Source: Mya arenaria
Lineage: Eukaryota; Mollusca; Bivalvia; Myida; Myidae
DNA: 64,000 nt
Assembly (NCBI RefSeq): GCF_026914265.1
Contig: NC_069124.1
Coordinates: forward strand, 89,866,628-89,930,627
Direction: 5' to 3'
Positions within the stretch are counted from its first letter, which is position 1. Each line of letters begins with the position of its first letter. Below are positions 13,601-24,167 of this stretch, piece after piece. The translations under genes and the position numbers were made by a program. The notes under the pieces were generated by a model that saw only the letters and a program-made list of their open reading frames with translations, was not told where the DNA came from and searched no databases.

Positions 13601-16600
13601 CAAATCATAGCCCTGACCTTAACCAATTAATAGATACGTGGGATTTTAGTGTTTCTACAAGGTTTTATTGGATATTTACCGCTGTGCTCTTTTTGACACG
13701 ATATGACCTATATTTCTTACGTAAACATTTTGACTAAGTTTATTGAATAATAATGGTTGCCTGAAAAACTAGTTTTTAACCAGACACAGCCAATATTCGA
13801 ACTTCATTTTAAAGCTGCACTCTCACAGATTGAACGTTTTGACAACTTTTTTTATTTTTTGTCTTTGAACGAGCCATTTTTTGCGAAAATCCATTGAAAC
13901 CAGTTATATAAGACTGCTGACAAAAAATTAGATCGCATATTTTTATATTTAAGTTAAAAAATTAATGTTTTATGCATTTTTCTTAAACCGTTAGTAACGG
14001 TTTAAGCCATAAAACATTGATTTTCGAACGGAAATATGCAAATCTGCGGTCTTATCTTTTGTCAGCAATCTTTTATAATTGGTTTTCAAATATTTACGCA
14101 AAAAAATTCTTTTTCGAAGACAAAAAATAAAAAAGTTGTAAAAACGGTAAATATGTGAGAGTGCAGCTTTAAGCTAATAAAGACCAACTTATTATTTTAC
14201 TGACTCGCATTAACATTCGGTTGAAATTTGACCACTGGGATAGTAACAAGGTGTTCCAAAGTCTTTCTCGTCTTCTAATTTTCGACAATATATAATTCAT
14301 AATCTGACGCGACGTATATTATGAAAAAAATACGTTCTGACTAATAATCCCGAAGACTAGATAGAACTTGTAAGAGTTAATAAGCAAAATAACTGGGAAA
14401 TACAACGGACATCAGAACCACTGACACAAGCTGAATATCCAATCTACCCATTCAGTTCCTGCGGAAATCGAGAATAAGACGTCTAGCGGGAACGTGACTG
14501 TGAACGAAGGGGACAAGGTGGAGCTCACGTGCCAGGCGTCCGGAGTCCCAGAGCCGTCCATCTCATGGTTCCGCCGCACCGCCCAGACCAACAACGCCAG
14601 GGAACGTAAGTACCCAGGTTACTGGTTATAATGGTTTGGACTGTTATCAACTGCAGTCTTGTAATTGTGGTAATTTCTGTGTGGGCGATTCTCATTTGTT
14701 TGGCAGGTTCTAAGAAGAAAATAACAATAACTTATATTTGTAAATTAATTGTTCTTTATTAGCTTTGTTGTAAAAATAAGACACTCCTTATCGCAAGAGA
14801 CGTGTTCCTGTTTACGTATCCCATGTTCCTGGAAATTATTTAGAGTGTCTTTGCCTTTTAAAAATCACACTGGAAGGGCTCTCGAAAATCCCTCTTATCG
14901 TCGAGGCTATTATAGAACAATTTAGCTGACACGCCTTACATATCTTCAATAGCTTCTTGATTTACTCATGCTTAGAAATATCCGTCAATCTGTCTGAATC
15001 AGAGCCATTCTTCAGACAAGACTATAACAGGCGTTAAACAAACACCTATCGTTCCGCCAACATCACCGCAAGATTGAGCGGAATCAATGCGGCAAATATT
15101 ACCAGGCTCTTTCACTTTCGGTGGCCTCGAGTTCAGTATTAATCACAAAATTGGAGGGGCGAGCAAACATATCGCCATTGCTGGAGAGAATGGCCTTTCT
15201 TTCTTTGGGGAAAGCAAACACAGCTCACAGCAGAAATAACCCTAAATCAAGAATGGACAAAAACAGTCTGAATTTACCAAGAATCTTTGAAATTGTCAAT
15301 GACCGTGAAAGAAAGTGTTTCTGGCTGTTAAATTGTTAATTTTCTTTTGAGAAAATTGGACCTTACGTTTATATATTGTACAAAAATGATTCACATACAT
15401 GAACTATTGATGCTTAAAGAAAATACAATTCTCATTGAAGTCCTGCTGTGGAGTCGCAGCAAACATATCCCTTTAATATCGAAGAGAGATAGTAAACTCC
15501 TAATCATAATTGCTTTGGAGACTTAAAAATAAGGCCTTGTTGCTCATTTATTAAAAGTGACAAAACGCGATCACTTTATTTTCAAAGAGAATTGGCTTGG
15601 CAATTATATGGAAAGGTCTTAGAAGAAACGATTTTAAGAAATCCTGCCATATCTGATTTATGGTCGTGGAGAGTCTCTGTCGCTGATTAATAGCTTCTTG
15701 TGCGAAGAGCCATCGTGATACGCCAGTTTTATAACTGACGTCTCGATACGGCAAAATCTCCATTATGAATCAGTAATTGGATTGAGATCTGACGAAAAGT
15801 GACTGTTTCTTATCCTTTGGTCAAGAAGATTAATAGGTTGCATATGATGACCACCAATCGTTTATCTTACTTCATCTACCATCAAACGCCTAGAAATAAA
15901 CATACCCGTGGGTTTTCTAACTTCATAATACCAACTGTGCGAGTTCAACCAGTACAGTGTTTTCCGGTTGCAATTGAACTGTTTGTTCCACGTTTGAGAG
16001 TGTTTCTTTGGAAACAACACATGAACTGCAATATCTTAACGTTAACAAGCAGAAGGAGTGTAACCGTTCTATAACTACTGTGCGGATAACTTGCATTGCT
16101 ATTCACTTATACCGCACGCTATGTATTGATATTGACCGTACTCCAGTTTAAGTTACAGATTTTTCATTTATAAAAGTTTATGTTGGTTTGCTTGTTTGAT
16201 TTTTTTTCTACTCTTTTCATCTAGTGTTCGCATATATTGTGTTTTCAGACGTGGGTACGGTCGGCGAGCTGCTCATTATCCACAACATATCGCGCTACTG
16301 TGGCGGCCTGTACGAGTGCGAGGCCAGCAACAACATCGCGCCGCCCGCACGCAGGCTTATCAACGTCCAGGTCGCATGTAAGTCACGTGTTAGCACCGGA
16401 TCTAGAACAACTTCATGGATTCGAGCAGCTAATAAATACACACAAAAAAACTTGCAGCCTATACCCACGGCAACTTAGGATGTTTCTATTCGGTTACTCT
16501 AATAACGTCACATCTACGTACATAACTGTCTTGTTTGCGTTCGCAGTTTCTCCGGAAGTGCGGTTCAAGACGCCGCGGCGTATTAGTCAGGAACTTGGAA

Positions 16601-19485
16601 AAGAGGCGCTGCTCGAGTGTTTCGTATCGGCCTTCCCTCACGGCGTTTCCACGTGGACGCGTAACGGGCGGGAGGTGATCGGCACCGGGCAATACCACCG
16701 GAAGTACCGTACAGACATCTACAAGGAGGACGGATTCACGTTAGCGCTCTATCTCAGAATTCTTAACCTGGAGCCAGCAGACTTCGGCACATACGCCTGT
16801 GAGGCCTCGAACTCGCTAGGCAATGACAGAGATACAATAGTTTTATATGGTATGATATATGTGTGTCTAGTACAAGTTCGTCTCTTAGAGAAAAACTAAA
16901 AAGAAAAGTTTGAAATTCTAGAATATGCCAATAGCTAAGGTTTGCTTCTGAAATGCATTATTCACAGATAACTCTTAATTCATTTATTTAAAAGTTTAAT
17001 TCAAACTTGATCGTCATTTAAAGTTTTATTTAAACTTGATTGGTGCTTTAAATGTTGTTTAGGAGGCAGTTACATGTTGTGTTTATGTGGCAAATAGCGA
17101 ATTTAAAAACATTTAGATAGACATCAAATTTCAAACATTTTATTACAATGACAAACATAAAGTGAGATATCTCCAAGAACATTTCAAACATTGAAAGCCC
17201 GTGCCTGCGTGTCCTCGTCAACTGGAACATATCTGGCCGAAAATTAAACCTATTTCATGAATAAGTAATTATTTATATTTTAAAACATGTAAACCACTAA
17301 AAGCCATTTAACACGTCCAATGACAATTCCATTCTAAAAGGAAATTAGACACTGAGAGGAAAATTTCAGCCACTAGAATGATATTATTTTTATCAATTCT
17401 TACGACTTTGCAATGGGCAAAGAGAGACACCAATGTTCGCGATAAAACTCTCCAATGTAAAACAAAGGTTCATTAAATAACAATTTTGAAGACAGCTAGA
17501 TGTTGTGTACGTTCTCTTTGCCAGACAATTGTGTGGAAATTACCGAGTCATAATTCAATAGAATTGTCTCATGCGTTTGTTTAAAACAAAAGGTGTTTCT
17601 CTGGCGTCGATTACGACGCGGTTTCATGGCGATCAGAGGGACATCTAAGGCAGAATGGCGTCCACTAGGGGTTTTAACAGTTTAATGTACTGTTCTCTTT
17701 TTATGTTTCAAACGACAATAAACAACGAAATAATTGAATATTAACAATCGTTTTAATGCTATTCATAAAAAAGACAGATTCACTCCAGTGTTTGATAAAA
17801 TGAATAATCTGCTTGTTTCCGCCTGTTTTGTTCAAAATTGACGATGTTTTAATGGTTAATATTGTTTGTTAAAACGCACTTGCTTACTATTATTGGGTTG
17901 TATTCAATTATTGGGTCATATTCAAGAATTGCTTACATTAATCCTTTTCGCCAATCATATTAATGCACAGCGCTGATTTCAAAAGCTTGGCATATGTCGT
18001 TTGACAAGAGGGTTAATCCAGATGATTCGTTTGGCTATAGTGTTGGAAGCCGACAGAGAAACGGGAAGATACAATCTGAACGTCATATTTCTCCCCTAAA
18101 TCATTCCCTCATTTTCATAACCGGGCCCCATTACTATGCATACTGTGTCACTTCGCGTAGGAAACAAGCGACGAGCCGAGCATAAAACACCAGCATTTGT
18201 TGTGGCCAAAAGTGTTATATTGGCCTTGCGGCTCCTAGATGATGTTGCGTTATTACTATTGATATGAAGTGTATGGTTCTTATTAGCATTCACTGAATAC
18301 GGGAATTGTGAGAAATTTGATAGATGACATTTGCGATGACTCCTCTGCACGGCGGGTACGCCTCTAGTCTGCCAGTGCTGGAACCCAGAGAGTACTACAG
18401 GGGCAATTAACAAAGCTGCCCTGTAATCTTGTCATGTACGCACAACCTATTGGTATTCTTCTGAAGTGCTGTCACTGTGCAAACTACGTATATTAACGAA
18501 ATTTGCGTAAACAATAAATCGATGGACTATTCTCATACAAACAAAAATATCGAGGCCTAGCAATATTTTTTCCATAATAAGCGGTTTTGTGTTTAAGCCC
18601 CACAAGGAATGCATCAGCACTATATAGCACTGACTGAAAATAGACACAATATCTGTACATATAAATATACCTAGGACACGGACTCGAGCCTCACTCACAG
18701 AAAGTTGTTATGCCAATCTAGTTAGAATAAATTTAGCCGGTATATTCTGAACGTCGCTCTCACTAATGGACATACTTTTCAGAATATTATGTGCCAACTC
18801 CACCACCGACTACAAGAGCGCCGGTTCGACAACCGGAAGTGTGGACGCCGACGGAAAACCTCTCACATCAGGAGAGGAAGTATGATTCTATAGATCGGGG
18901 CGAGATAAGTGCCGGTGAACGCGCACATGCCGTCAGCGGAACCTCGCACATATCTGGTAGGTTTGACATCAGGTCAGCAGATAAGAGATGTACACAATGT
19001 GTTCGTGAAGGTGTATTGAATATTTTAATAGAATTTATTCTTAATTAGTGTTAGCATTTCTAAATTATCTTACTTATTGGATTCATCGTGAATCATATAT
19101 GGCTATGGTGAATGTGCGTTTTAAATTTGTTGTCTGAACAGCGGTGTTTGTGGATTAAATTTATGTCAACTATATCGTACGTACACGCCTTGTAGCAAAA
19201 GTAAACAACAACAACAACAACAACAAACACGTTTTTGTCCATGAAACACAATTGCGTTTTTGCCCATATTCTAGCTTTAGATTTCCATGACCAAGTGTGG
19301 TAACATTACGCACTATAAGCACGATACTATAATATTCCGTGATTATGGTTGCAGGATTTGTGGGTGCCAGCAACAGCTATCGTCCAAACTCCGCCACCCT
19401 GGTACTGCACACAGCGCTCACATGCCACCTTGCCCTACTCGCATCCTTAGTTTTCCAAGTGTACTACAAATACACGTGCTCATGA
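10697..19485 (+). CDS. Lachesin/IgLON-like GPI-anchored cell-adhesion protein with three Ig domains (5' exon missing)
   Basis: Seven exons with AG/GT borders and matching phases: 10697-10821, 11283-11487, 14456-14605, 16249-16377, 16547-16849, 18783-18956, 19355-19485 (TGA). They encode 404 residues after the missing N-terminus. Ig1 spans the first two exons (Cys32, Trp44, then DDGEYTC with Cys92 and the CQINTDP turn typical of lachesin, DIP and IgLON proteins). Ig2 spans exons 3-4 (Cys135, Trp147, YEC Cys183). Ig3 is exon 5 (Cys227, Trp239, GTYAC Cys287). A Pro/Thr-rich stalk (about 306-325) follows, then a hydrophobic C-terminus (about 378-400) fitting a GPI-attachment signal. N-glycosylation sequons are visible (NVT, NKT, NIS). 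The family mediates homophilic or heterophilic adhesion at neuronal and epithelial surfaces. An oddity is an extra Cys in Ig2 (YCGGLYEC) where Asp is usual. Assignment to the family is secure; which orthologue is not. Confidence 0.9.
10911..10931 (+). repeat. Poly-G tract (21 G)
   Basis: An uninterrupted run of 21 G in the first visible intron of the Ig gene. A second run of 17 G is at 13,490-13,506 in the next intron. Exact lengths of such runs are prone to sequencing error. Confidence 0.9.
11584..11667. repeat. Imperfect foldback (84 bp)
   Basis: Left arm ATTTACAGAAAATAGAG followed by GGCTAC pairs with a right arm ending CTCTATTTGCTGTAAAT. The arms are about 30 bp with a few mismatches around a GC-rich loop. 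It lies in the intron between Ig-gene exons 2 and 3. It could be a tiny MITE or a transcribed hairpin. Confidence 0.7.
11710..12335 (+). repeat. Two pairs of intronic direct duplications
   Basis: About 11,710-11,813 and 11,903-11,994 share GGTGCATTT..CAGAATCGATCTA..GTAAAAT and CAAACACCA(A/T)GTAA at the same spacing. About 12,038-12,187 and 12,188-12,335 are adjacent copies beginning GTATCACCTACAAAGTCAG, with about 10 percent visible substitutions. The segment therefore grew by two local duplication events. Confidence 0.8.
12851..13074 (+). repeat. Tetranucleotide microsatellite (CATT)n/(CATC)n
   Basis: About 56 tetramers: a long pure CATT block, an internal CATC block (about 13,011-13,044), then CATT again with one CATC. 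It lies in the intron between Ig-gene exons 2 and 3. The 151-codon ORF across it (repeating Ser-Phe-Ile-His) follows from the repeat and is not a gene. Confidence 0.97.
13813..14168. mobile_element. Palindromic MITE with TTAA target duplication
   Basis: A 356-bp element bounded by TTAA on both sides (13,809-13,812 and 14,169-14,172). Termini are AGCTGCACTCTCACAG and CTC(T)..GTGCAGCT in inverted orientation. The inverted arms run almost to the centre, where AAACCGTTAGTAACGGTTT is a perfect palindrome. Size, lack of ORF and TTAA duplication fit a non-autonomous piggyBac-type MITE (inference). It lies in the intron before Ig-gene exon 3. A compound relative is at 8,553-9,132. Confidence 0.85.
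17662..17671 (+). promoter_or_regulatory. Possible CTCF-like core motif
   Basis: CCACTAGGGG matches the core of the animal CTCF consensus. It stands in a GC-richer island (about 17,600-17,680) in the long intron between Ig-gene exons 5 and 6. A 10-bp match can occur by chance; the flanks match only partly. Confidence 0.25.
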
Positions 19486-20825
19486 GTGTGACCTTCAAGT
19501 CTTCTGGGGAATTACTTACATATAAAACGTATTATCGTATTCTAGTGCGACGAACCTACAATCGAAGGGAACTGCAATTTATTTTATTTTGAAGGGGAAA
19601 ATTTAAAACGATTGTATTCAGATATATTGACAAATATGTATATATAATGTGGTATATCTCGTTCGGTCAAGAAGGCCAAGTCCGTTAGGTTATAGCAAAT
19701 TGATTCTATGTTCAGCAAAGCAAGTGTCATTCTCCCTTTACAATTGGATAAACATGTATATGCACTACTTAAACAGAAACTACATTCGCAAGCACGTACA
19801 ACTAGAAATTTTCTCCAGGTGTATGATATATAACTGGCACCATATCATTACTTTTTTAATTATTAAATTTCGCTTAATGTTGTTTTCATATTGAAGGCTG
19901 AAAATCGACCCGTCAGATGACGCTTTAACCTAGACTCAGTTTAGCATGACTTAACACGTGCTCCTTGTTTGTTTTTCTTAAAATACTGCTTGCAATATTA
20001 ATCAGCATTTCGAAGTTTTGAAGCATTGAATTATGACGATGTTTATTCCACCCAAAATCGACGATTGAATTCTAAAGGAGGTTTCGGGAACATCAAAAGA
20101 CCGCCAGTAATGGATGTTATAGTATTATGTGTCAATATAATTAAATTCGAACGGCCAGACGGCGCTGAAAATGTCATTTAAGACGTAGGGTGTGCCGTTA
20201 ATAGGACTCGTAGCCAACAACAGGCAGAAATGCGTCCGCGCCTGAGGGTGACTTCAAACCAGTTTGAAACGTTGGATGTGATTGTTTTAGTTTTAGCGGT
20301 ATAATGTGACGTCATCAGAACTAAATTGCAACGTGAAAGTGCTTGTTTGAACTTATTTCAAAACACGTTTGGAAACAGTTCGAACTAGTTCGTTGATATT
20401 TGGCTTCACATGTATATAATTTATGTATAAGTTTGTCGAATGCTTTATCATTAGGGAAGGTGCGTAGAGGTGTTCTGTGATTCGTATTTAACGATACACA
20501 ATCATGTTTAAATGGTTACATTATGTTAAGCTCATGGTCATTCATTGTGCTCATTTATAGTCAACATCCCATCGACCGGATGTTCATAGTCCGCATCCGG
20601 ATGTCTCTGAATGGATGTAAGCAGAGCCTATGTGTGTAAACCTGCCAGTGACAGTGTAATTTGTGTTTTGAGTGTTTGACATTTTCACTGTGTGTGAATA
20701 TTTGTGTACATTTCGTAATATTTACTAAGACTGTTTATCCAACAGCTGTATCATAATATTGTTAATAGGTGCACACTAAATTATAATCATATAATTTGTA
20801 AATAAACACATAATGCACTTACTAT
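19486..20825 (+). other. Likely 3' UTR and downstream of the Ig gene
   Basis: No ORF of interest. The sequence between the Ig-gene stop codon and the AATAAA at 20,801 is presumed 3' UTR or intergenic; its extent is not fixed by sequence alone. Confidence 0.4.
20801..20806 (+). terminator. Candidate poly(A) signal, Ig gene
   Basis: AATAAA about 1.3 kb after the Ig-gene stop codon, within sequence TTTGTAAATAAACACAT. It is a plausible distal polyadenylation signal. Confidence 0.4.
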
Positions 20826-20890
20826 ATATTGTAGTTGTCTGTTTTGTTGCCTCAAAATTACAGAACCAGCGGATTACCGTATTATAAAAA

Positions 20891-20959
20891 AACACTGAAC
20901 ATCGACGTGTACCATACTATACAATGAATGTTATATGGTACACGTCCATGAACAGTGTT
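20891..20959. repeat. Hairpin-forming inverted repeat (26-bp arms)
   Basis: AACACTGAACATCGACGTGT plus ACCATA is mirrored by TATGGTACACGTCCATGAAC plus AGTGTT, with three mismatches and a 17-bp loop. It lies exactly between the 3' ends of the convergent Ig gene and CCDC171. Confidence 0.8.
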
Positions 20960-21021
20960 GATTTTATGTCAGTGTAGATTTGTCGATGTAAATTGTGAAA
21001 ACAACGGTACAATTTTAAACA

Positions 21022-21079
21022 TTTATTATAAATATTGATATAAAATTAGAATGCAATCAAAAACAAAACAGTATTTATT
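21022..21079 (-). terminator. CCDC171: Candidate poly(A) signals, CCDC171
   Basis: AATAAA on the minus strand at 21,079-21,074 and again at 21,027-21,022, about 1.5 kb beyond the CCDC171 stop codon. If used, the 3' UTR covers about 21.05-22.60 kb, a stretch with no ORF of interest, and ends about 220 bp from the Ig-gene signal on the other strand. Confidence 0.4.
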
Positions 21080-22604
21080 GTAAATGCATTTTCCCAGCAT
21101 GTCGGACTGTCAGGCAGATGGGGATGTAGACTTGTACATGGGAGGGCTACTGGGATTCACCAAGGCAGCCTTGTTTAATCTGTTTACTACCAGTGCTGAA
21201 CTTACATGGTTGGTAAGCATTAACAGGACCAGTTGTTAGCGCTGCCTTAACAACTAATGGACAAAAGCGTAAATGCTTATCAATTGACATTTTACTTGTA
21301 AGACAATTATAGGTCAACAGTTCAGGTCAGATCATTTTCAAACAAGTTCAAACATAATAATTTCACATAAATACTGGATATGCATAAGCTTTCCTGCACA
21401 ACTATTCTAAACAGTAATCTCAAATTGTTAGTTAGACAACCATTAAACCCTGTTAATTGTCACTGCAAAAATTGAAAATACTAAGTAATGTAATACATGA
21501 CCAGTGAATTGGATGAAATTCCCTTAAACACCAGTTTGTCTTGGGGTTATGTAGGTAAGCAAACAAGAAATGAAATAATACACATTGGATGTTTGAACCT
21601 TATACTAGTATTCAAAAAATATTTAACCAGAAGTTTATTCAACTATGTAAAAGAATGTTGATATACAGATGTAAACACCAGAATATCTGAGAATTAACAA
21701 AATGAAGGGAACTTTAATGTATAATTGTCGTGTATAATTTTCAATTTTCTAATGGTAACACAAATGAGCAGAAATGAGACTTGTCATGACAGGACAATCA
21801 TGTTTACAAATGGCACACAAGTATAACAATCGTCATATTAACTGAGGAAACCACCAGTATTATAACACTCACATGCTGAGAAAGGGTGTCCCTAACACTA
21901 ATTGTATGGTAAATTTCGGTTTTACTAAAAAACAAACCATTATATCAAGTTGAAAATATCAAATGATTATTTAATCAAAATAATAGCATTTTTCGAGTAA
22001 AACTTATATTTACTATCCAATCAATGTGATGGGCACCTTCAGTTAAAAATGCTTTATTGTTAAAAGACATGTATCGCAACCTGGCAAGTGCCCTTTTAAA
22101 CATGGACAAATTAGGTAACTCAGGAACTATCTGATCACAGCTAAGCTTATAAATACTTATTTATAGTACAATATATAACCTGTGTATAAAATATACATGT
22201 AGTACAGCTATAACATACAGAAGTATTTCTTGTTTGTTATTATAAATAAGGCTAGAATTTTTATGAGGAAAAATCAACAGCAGATATTTTTCTTATATTA
22301 ACATTAATATGAATGCTATGAAAGTTATTAATATCAATTTTGTAATATAACATTTTTTTATATTTTCATACTCGTTAAATTATTCAATATTTCTAGGGAA
22401 TAGCACCGTCATACTTGTGTTAAAGTTTTATATTTGATTAGTTATATGAATAACAATACAGATCCATCTTGGACAGTTTATGGAGAAAAAATAGTTTTAT
22501 GATACAATATTAACATCGACAGGCACATACATTAGAGAGTGAGACGAGACAGTGTGACATAGACTGAGTAGTGAATGCTGTGGTTGGCATGGTAACTGTT
22601 GTTA

Positions 22605-24167
22605 CTATCTCTGTGCAGCACGTAGCTTGGCAGCACTCCGGGTGGACCGGTGTGGGGTTGAGAACTGGCCTGACCTGCAGCACAGAACAGCATCTTGTCA
22701 ATTAATTATAGCACACTGAACAAATAGCCAATCACTTCATCCTTAACATCTACATGATCCCACAAAAGACAAATGGATTTTATTTTGAGCAGTGTCTTGG
22801 ACAGGCAGTCACATTTGTGTCTTGTATAGCCTAAAATGTGTGTTTTAAGTCCAACAAATTTATAGCCTATGGACAAACATTGCTAAATAGTTTGAAAAAA
22901 ATATCTAAAATTGAATAAAAACTGCACAAATAAAATAACTCAATGTTAATGTTACTATGATGCTTGTGGAACAATGAGCTATTCAAACTATCAAAAGGAA
23001 CTATTGTATATGTGTCTGCATTGTGAAAAGCAGCATACTTCTATAGAAATACATATAACATAAATCTATTAAGATTTTCATTCAAGTATTATTTTTCTAG
23101 CCCTATCATTTCTCTGTTACACAGTAACCAATTAGAAATATATTTCAGTTTACTTTAAATATTTTTCACAGGTGACAATAAACATGCTGTTAGTCTAGCC
23201 TAGGTTTCAAACACGTGTTTCTAAAATATGCAGCTTTCTACAAAATATTTTTGACAAAAGAGAAGTTAATTCAGAAAAAGAAATAGGACTTAGTATAACA
23301 AGAGCTGTGACAGACAGCCGCACACATCTTCTGGATACATGACATTCGGAGCTCATCGGCCATTTTTATCAAAAACAACCTCGGATGTATGCCGGTACAT
23401 CAGTTGAAGTACAAATGTAGTTCGTAAAATTTTTAATTATATCATTAATCAAATGTAGTGTTTTAGAAATTTATTGATCTAAGTTTAAATTAATAGCCAG
23501 TGAAGTGTATTACTGCAAACACAATTAAGATTCCTAAGTGTTAAGTCATAAAGTTTAACTGCTAAATAAAATTACTAAGCGATCTTCTCGCAGCGGACTT
23601 AAACATACCACTTTTTGAGTATGTAAACCATCCAAATACATCCGAGTTTGTCTTACATTAATTTCATAAATAAAATAATTTACTGTGTCATTTTGTCAGT
23701 TCTTTTCTTATTGCATACTTATTTCTACCATAGTATGGTAGATAAACTTGTAGAAAAATGGAAATAACTTGAACAGTTGCTAAAAGAACAGATAATGCTT
23801 TGTATCTAATTGACCCTTCCCTACCACCAAACATGCTATTAAACAGTAATACATGCAAGTAAGCTGGTAACAGGCTATAACTGTAGTAACATATACCTAC
23901 TTTCTCTTAATTATCTATACTGTGCTTCATAATAACTGAAATTAGGAGGCAAACAATGATATACATGAAAATGGAAGTGTTTACAAAATATATGATGAAA
24001 GCAAATGATACAAGTTACAATAAAAACAACTTCTTCATGAAAACTAGATTCTACATGGGACAGAGGATGTGTAAAGATAATCAGTTAACCAAGCTACCTA
24101 CCTATCTCCCTTCTTTGGTGATGACCGTGACTTCCGGCTTACGTTGAATGACATCTCTGAGTCTTCC
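22605..24167 (-). CDS. CCDC171: CCDC171 3' end: two possible C-termini
   Basis: Exon 32 (24167-24102) ends GGAGATAG followed by the donor GTAGGT. If spliced to 22674, the frame continues through a basic Ser/Thr/Arg tail (22 codons, ending LRAAQR) to TAG at 22,607-22,605. If the donor is not used, the same frame meets TAG at 24,100-24,098, only one codon beyond the splice site. Both forms are possible; the spliced one is preferred because donor, acceptor (CTGCAG) and phase all fit. Confidence 0.7.
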
